Part shown: in pieces, positions 23,409 to 26,615 of the stretch
How the letters are laid out: each line of letters starts with the position of its first letter
Position numbering within the stretch: position 1 is the first letter of the stretch
Origin: Ruminococcaceae bacterium UBA1425
GTDB taxonomy: Bacteria; Bacillota; Clostridia; Oscillospirales; Acutalibacteraceae
NCBI GenBank assembly: GCA_002329365.1
Contig: DCUB01000046.1
Coordinates: forward strand, 1 to 26,615
Reading direction: 5' to 3'
DNA length: 26,615 nucleotides
The notes under the pieces: generated by a model
Seen by the model: only the letters and a program-made list of their open reading frames with translations
Database searches by the model: none
Told to the model about the DNA's origin: nothing
Program-made: the position numbers and the translations under genes

Positions 23409-24296
23409 ATGAAAAAGCTCACCAGATTCGCGGCTCTTTTACTTGCTGTCATGCTTACCTTACTCTGTGCTTCGTGCGGGGGCGGAAAAGACGAAACAAC
23501 CACTGCTCCGGGCGAAACCGAAACCACGGCTGCTGAAACGGAAACAACCGCGGCGGAAGATACTACTGCCGGAACAGACGATGTAACCGAAGCCGAAACA
23601 AACACCGCTGACGATACATCCTCCGAAGCGGCGACAGAGACGGCCGACGCCATTAAAGCGCCCGTAGGCGGCACGATAGCCGAAATAGTAACCTTCTACA
23701 ACGACCGCGCAAACGCCACCAAGGCTTACAGCGGAACGGTTAAAATCGACAAAAAAGACGGAACTACCTCAACACTTGATGAAATCTCGATAGGCTTCCT
23801 CAGAGGAACCGCCGAGGATATGCTTCCCAACGATTATCCAAAGACGGCGTCAAAAACATTTACAAACGGCAAGGCTTCCGATGGCAAATCAATTAAGGAC
23901 TTCATTCCCGTCGACGGCGACACGAAGATGAGCAAGCTTTCAGCCTCGGGCGTTTCAAAGGCAACCTGCACCGAAACGGCAAACGGCTGGAAGATAACGC
24001 TTATCCTTAAATCCGAAAGCGGTAACGACGTCAACTTCAAGCCGCCTTATCACGCGTCCTGTATGGATACGCTTGCGCTCACAGCAGAGGACCTTGAGCC
24101 CTTCACACTCAAGAACGCAAAGGTTACCTACAAGGGTGCCACGCTTACGGCGGAGATAAACAAAGACGGCTATGTAACGTTTTTCAATGTCAACATGCCT
24201 GTTCTTGTAGAGGGCAACCTTGCGTATAAGTCCTTTAACCTTATTGAGGCTGTCGTTACGGGACTGTGGAGGCAGACGCTGAACTTCACATACTGA
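23409..24296 (+). CDS. Lipoprotein of unknown function with Thr/Glu-rich linker
   Basis: Unrecognised family; 295 residues. The lipoprotein signal ends at CASC (Cys23) followed by three Gly. Residues 28-84 are a low-complexity linker of Thr, Glu, Ala and Asp (runs such as ETETTAAETETTAAEDTT), common in Clostridial surface lipoproteins and keeping the domain away from the membrane. The C-terminal 200 residues look like one globular, strand-rich domain, with GTIAEIVTFYNDRANATKAY at its start, a possible helix of the kind seen in other Clostridial surface proteins. ATG 23409 follows AAAGGAG; an earlier ATG at 23361 lies inside the leader palindrome. No substrate-binding protein motif or transport partner is present. 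Confidence 0.8.
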   Translation: MKKLTRFAALLLAVMLTLLCASCGGGKDETTTAPGETETTAAETETTAAEDTTAGTDDVTEAETNTADDTSSEAATETADAIKAPVGGTIAEIVTFYNDRANATKAYSGTVKIDKKDGTTSTLDEISIGFLRGTAEDMLPNDYPKTASKTFTNGKASDGKSIKDFIPVDGDTKMSKLSASGVSKATCTETANGWKITLILKSESGNDVNFKPPYHASCMDTLALTAEDLEPFTLKNAKVTYKGATLTAEINKDGYVTFFNVNMPVLVEGNLAYKSFNLIEAVVTGLWRQTLNFTY

Positions 24297-24315
24297 GATT
24301 AAAGCATAAAAGTTC

Positions 24316-24341
24316 CGGGGTTGTCCGCAAGGGCAGCCCCG
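24316..24341 (+). terminator. Stem-loop after the lipoprotein gene, weak terminator
   Basis: CGGGGTTGTCC (24316-24326) pairs with GGGCAGCCCCG (24331-24341), with two G-T wobbles, around a GCAA loop. No T run follows, so it is a poor intrinsic terminator and may be an RNA-stabilising hairpin. Its CCGCAAGGG core recurs at 227-235. Confidence 0.5.
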
Positions 24342-24381
24342 TAAATAATGCCTGAAAATAAAAAACGGATGGGTGGAAAAA

Positions 24382-25140
24382 ATGAGAGTTATGTCGTTTA
24401 ATGTCCTTTGCGGCGGTCAGGGAGAAAGGGGCTACATCGCAAGGAGCGGGCTGGTGACGAAGAGGATTAAGGAGATTAATCCCGACACCTTCGGCGTTCA
24501 GGAGGCGTACAAAAATTGGATGAATATCCTGTGCAAAAATCTGCCGGAGTACGGCTATGTGGGAGTGGGGCGCGACGATGGCGCGGACGAGGGCGAGTTT
24601 TCGCCTGTTTTCTACAAAAAGGATATGTTTGAGCCGGTCGAATCCGGGACCTTCTGGCTTTCCGAAACGCCCGATGTTCCGTCAAAGGGCTGGGACGGTG
24701 TCTGCATACGCATATGCACATGGTGCATACTTAAGGATAAATCAACGGGCAGGGAGTTCGCGCAGCTTAACACGCACCTCGACCACAGGGGAGTAACGGC
24801 GCGCATTAAGGGTATTAGACTTGTAATTGACAAGATAAAGGAATTCGACATGCCCGTTATCTGCACAGGCGACTTCAACACAGACGAAGGCTCCGAGCCG
24901 TATACGGAAATGACGTCCGGCATAATGGGCGACGCGAAATATTTAGCGAAAAAGACGGTGTCGGGCAATACGTTTACCGGCTTTGACAAGGAAGCGACAA
25001 AAGACGACAGCCCTATTGACTTCATTTTCGTCAAAAGGGATGCTGTCAGGGCGGAAGAATACAAAATCGCTACCGACGACATAGAGGGCAGACAGCCGTC
25101 CGACCATTACGCCGTTTACGCCGATATTGAAATTGTATGA
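24382..25140 (+). CDS. Endonuclease/exonuclease/phosphatase (EEP) family hydrolase
   Basis: Cytoplasmic metal-dependent phosphohydrolase of 252 residues, with no signal peptide. The EEP active-site residues are visible: Asn7 (MSFNVL), Glu41 (VQEA), His132 (LNTHLDH), Asp164 and Asn166 (GDFNTD), Asp213 (SPIDFIF) and Asp241-His242 (SDHYAV). Family members cleave phosphodiesters in nucleic acids, sphingomyelin or phosphoinositides, or phosphate from nucleotides; the sequence resembles the short bacterial group often seen near carbohydrate genes, and the substrate is open. ATG 24382 follows GGGTGG at 5 bases; GTG 24373 would add three residues and leave no ribosome site. The stop overlaps the next start (ATGA), so the two are co-translated. 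Confidence 0.88.
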   Translation: MRVMSFNVLCGGQGERGYIARSGLVTKRIKEINPDTFGVQEAYKNWMNILCKNLPEYGYVGVGRDDGADEGEFSPVFYKKDMFEPVESGTFWLSETPDVPSKGWDGVCIRICTWCILKDKSTGREFAQLNTHLDHRGVTARIKGIRLVIDKIKEFDMPVICTGDFNTDEGSEPYTEMTSGIMGDAKYLAKKTVSGNTFTGFDKEATKDDSPIDFIFVKRDAVRAEEYKIATDDIEGRQPSDHYAVYADIEIV

Positions 25141-26534
25141 AAGGCATATCGCATTGGAGCTACGCGCCGTACAGGCCGTTTTTCTTCGACACGGGCGACA
25201 TATACATATGCCGGATAGCGCCCGGCGAGCAGTCCGTGCGGGTTGAGTGGCTTGCCCGGCAAAACGGGGAATATACCGTATTCGCGAAAAAACGCGGCGA
25301 AGCCGGCGGCTTTTCCGAGGTCGGCAGAACAGACGGCGACGGCTTCCTTATTACGGGGCTTGAGACGGACACCGACTATGAGCTTTATGTTGTGAACGGT
25401 GAAAAGAAAAGCCGCGTAAGGCTTGCCCGCACGGGCAAGCCTGTCGGCACGGTGGTGAATTATCTTCACCCCGACGACGAGGCATACTCCTTTTCGGGAA
25501 GATACCTTTGCTCCCCGTCGCTTGTGCGCCACCCCGACGGATATCTGCTTGCTTCAATGGACATCTACGCGGGGCGCGCTCCGCAAAATCTAACGCTGAT
25601 TTTTCGCTCCGACGACAACGGCGCTTCGTGGCATTATGTAAGCGAGCTTATGCCCTGCTTCTGGGGCAAGCTGTTTGTCCACAGGGGCATATTATACATG
25701 CTCGCATGCTCAACGGAGTACGGAGACCTGCTGATAGGGCGTTCGGAGGACGGCGGCAAAACGTTCTGCACGCCGGCCGTGCTTCTGCGCGGCTCCTGCA
25801 AGTCCGAAAGGGCGGGTGTTCACAAGAATCCGCAGAACATACTTTTATGTAAAGGCAGAATATACGAAACGCTTGAGTGGGGCGCCTGGAGTGAAGGGTA
25901 TCACGCCGCTATGGTAATGTCGTGCGATGAAAGCGATGACCTGCTCGACCCGCAAAGCTGGCATTTTACGCCGCCCGTCAGGTACGACGAAAGCTGGCCC
26001 GGAGTCGCAAAGGGCAAAAGCACGGGCAATATTGAGGGTACGCTCGTGGCATCGCCCGACGGCAGGGTTTACAATATAATGAGATACGACATGAAGCGAA
26101 CCGTTCCGCAATACGGATTATCGCTCGCTTATCTTGTCGATACCGACAACCCCGACGCACCGCTCTCCTTTTCACACGCAATTGAGTTTCCGGCAAACCA
26201 CTCAAAATTCATGATAAAGCGCGACCCCGTGACGGGAGTTTATTATTCCGTCGCCACAAGAATAACGTCGCCGGAGACAGCTTTTCACAGGACGCTGCTT
26301 TCGCTTATGGCATCTGACGACTTAAAAAGCTGGCGCACGGTAGCCGACCTGCTCGACGCCCGTGGAAAAGACCCGAAGAAAAACGGCTTTCAGTATGTCG
26401 ATTTTGAAATAGAGGGCGACGACATCATATATCTGTGCCGCACGGCGATTAATGAGCCCGACTCCTTTCACAACTCAAACTATATTACATTTCACAAAAT
26501 CAAGGACTTCAGAAGTTTAAATTTTAATGAATAA
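25137..26534 (+). CDS. Cytoplasmic FN3 plus sialidase-fold (BNR/Asp-box) protein
   Basis: A 465-residue protein with an N-terminal fibronectin type III-like domain (about 18-105; VRVEWLARQNGEYTVFAKK and ITGLETDTDYELYVVNG) followed by a beta-propeller of sialidase type (about 115-460). Asp boxes are SDDNGASW (158-165) and SEDGGKTF (203-210). Other conserved-looking points are LVRHPDGYLLAS, NIEGTLVASPDGRVYNIMRYD and a C-terminal YVDFEIEGDDIIYLCRTA, where the Arg residues could belong to an active-site triad. It has no signal peptide or membrane segment, unusual for a sialidase-fold enzyme, so an intracellular glycosidase or sugar-binding role is likely. The ATGA overlap with the EEP gene indicates one functional unit. 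True sialidase activity is uncertain. Confidence 0.78.
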   Translation: MKGISHWSYAPYRPFFFDTGDIYICRIAPGEQSVRVEWLARQNGEYTVFAKKRGEAGGFSEVGRTDGDGFLITGLETDTDYELYVVNGEKKSRVRLARTGKPVGTVVNYLHPDDEAYSFSGRYLCSPSLVRHPDGYLLASMDIYAGRAPQNLTLIFRSDDNGASWHYVSELMPCFWGKLFVHRGILYMLACSTEYGDLLIGRSEDGGKTFCTPAVLLRGSCKSERAGVHKNPQNILLCKGRIYETLEWGAWSEGYHAAMVMSCDESDDLLDPQSWHFTPPVRYDESWPGVAKGKSTGNIEGTLVASPDGRVYNIMRYDMKRTVPQYGLSLAYLVDTDNPDAPLSFSHAIEFPANHSKFMIKRDPVTGVYYSVATRITSPETAFHRTLLSLMASDDLKSWRTVADLLDARGKDPKKNGFQYVDFEIEGDDIIYLCRTAINEPDSFHNSNYITFHKIKDFRSLNFNE

Positions 26535-26615
26535 ATACGGTATGAGCAACTAAATGGTATCAAAACCGCGAAACTGTCAAGAAAGGGATGAAAGGTTTTT
26601 ACCCCTTATGTCATC
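26535..26615. other. Intergenic end of window, probably entering another repeat copy
   Basis: AT-rich sequence without a clear gene. The last bases, TGTCATC (26609-26615), match the first seven bases of the dispersed repeats, so another copy probably begins here. Confidence 0.4.

Noticed and set aside
26554..26615. Possible partial gene running off the right edge from ATG 26554
   Set aside because: No ribosome site, and its last codons fall in what looks like the start of a dispersed repeat.

Overview
The window reads as chromosomal DNA of an anaerobic Firmicute, most likely class Clostridia (an Oscillospiraceae- or Christensenellales-like gut lineage; this placement is inference from gene content, not from a marker search). 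Signs are strong AGGAGG-type ribosome sites, near-consensus sigma-A promoters, a short SufB of the minimal SUF type, a PdaA-type (spore cortex) deacetylase, Gram-positive lipoproteins with Thr/Glu-rich linkers, and a secA/mfd/prsA-like cluster. No phage, IS element, CRISPR array, tRNA or rRNA was recognised.

Left part (1-8650, all + strand): a repeat-bearing intergenic region, an SufB-family Fe-S scaffold gene, then a GPH-type sugar/cation symporter with a clear promoter and palindromic operator-like sites. This runs into an ABC ATPase/permease pair and, with overlapping stops and starts, into the housekeeping set nadD-yqeK-rsfS-leuS. rpsU follows with its own consensus promoter and a strong terminator.

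Middle (8650-13250, + strand): an M24 aminopeptidase next to a CofE-like (F420-0:glutamate ligase family) protein; a repeat cluster; two small tandem secreted paralogous proteins with their own consensus promoter and a terminator; and a lipoprotein polysaccharide deacetylase related to PdaA. A hairpin at 13198-13234 separates this from the converging minus-strand genes.

Minus-strand block (13261-21095): a tightly packed operon read right to left, secA - HAD phosphatase - mfd - PrsA/SurA-like lipoprotein, with junctions of 1, 4 and 6 bases.

Right part (21189-26615): dispersed repeats, a dCMP deaminase (+), a membrane-anchored protein of unknown function (-) divergent from a lipoprotein of unknown function (+), and a two-gene operon joining an EEP-family phosphohydrolase to a cytoplasmic FN3 + sialidase-fold protein (+).

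Most genes are ordinary core genes. The least explained parts are the twin secreted proteins at 11349-11985, the CofE-like/M24 pair, the EEP/sialidase-fold pair and the divergent envelope proteins at 21838-24296. I did not find anything that can be claimed as a clearly new defence or mobile system.
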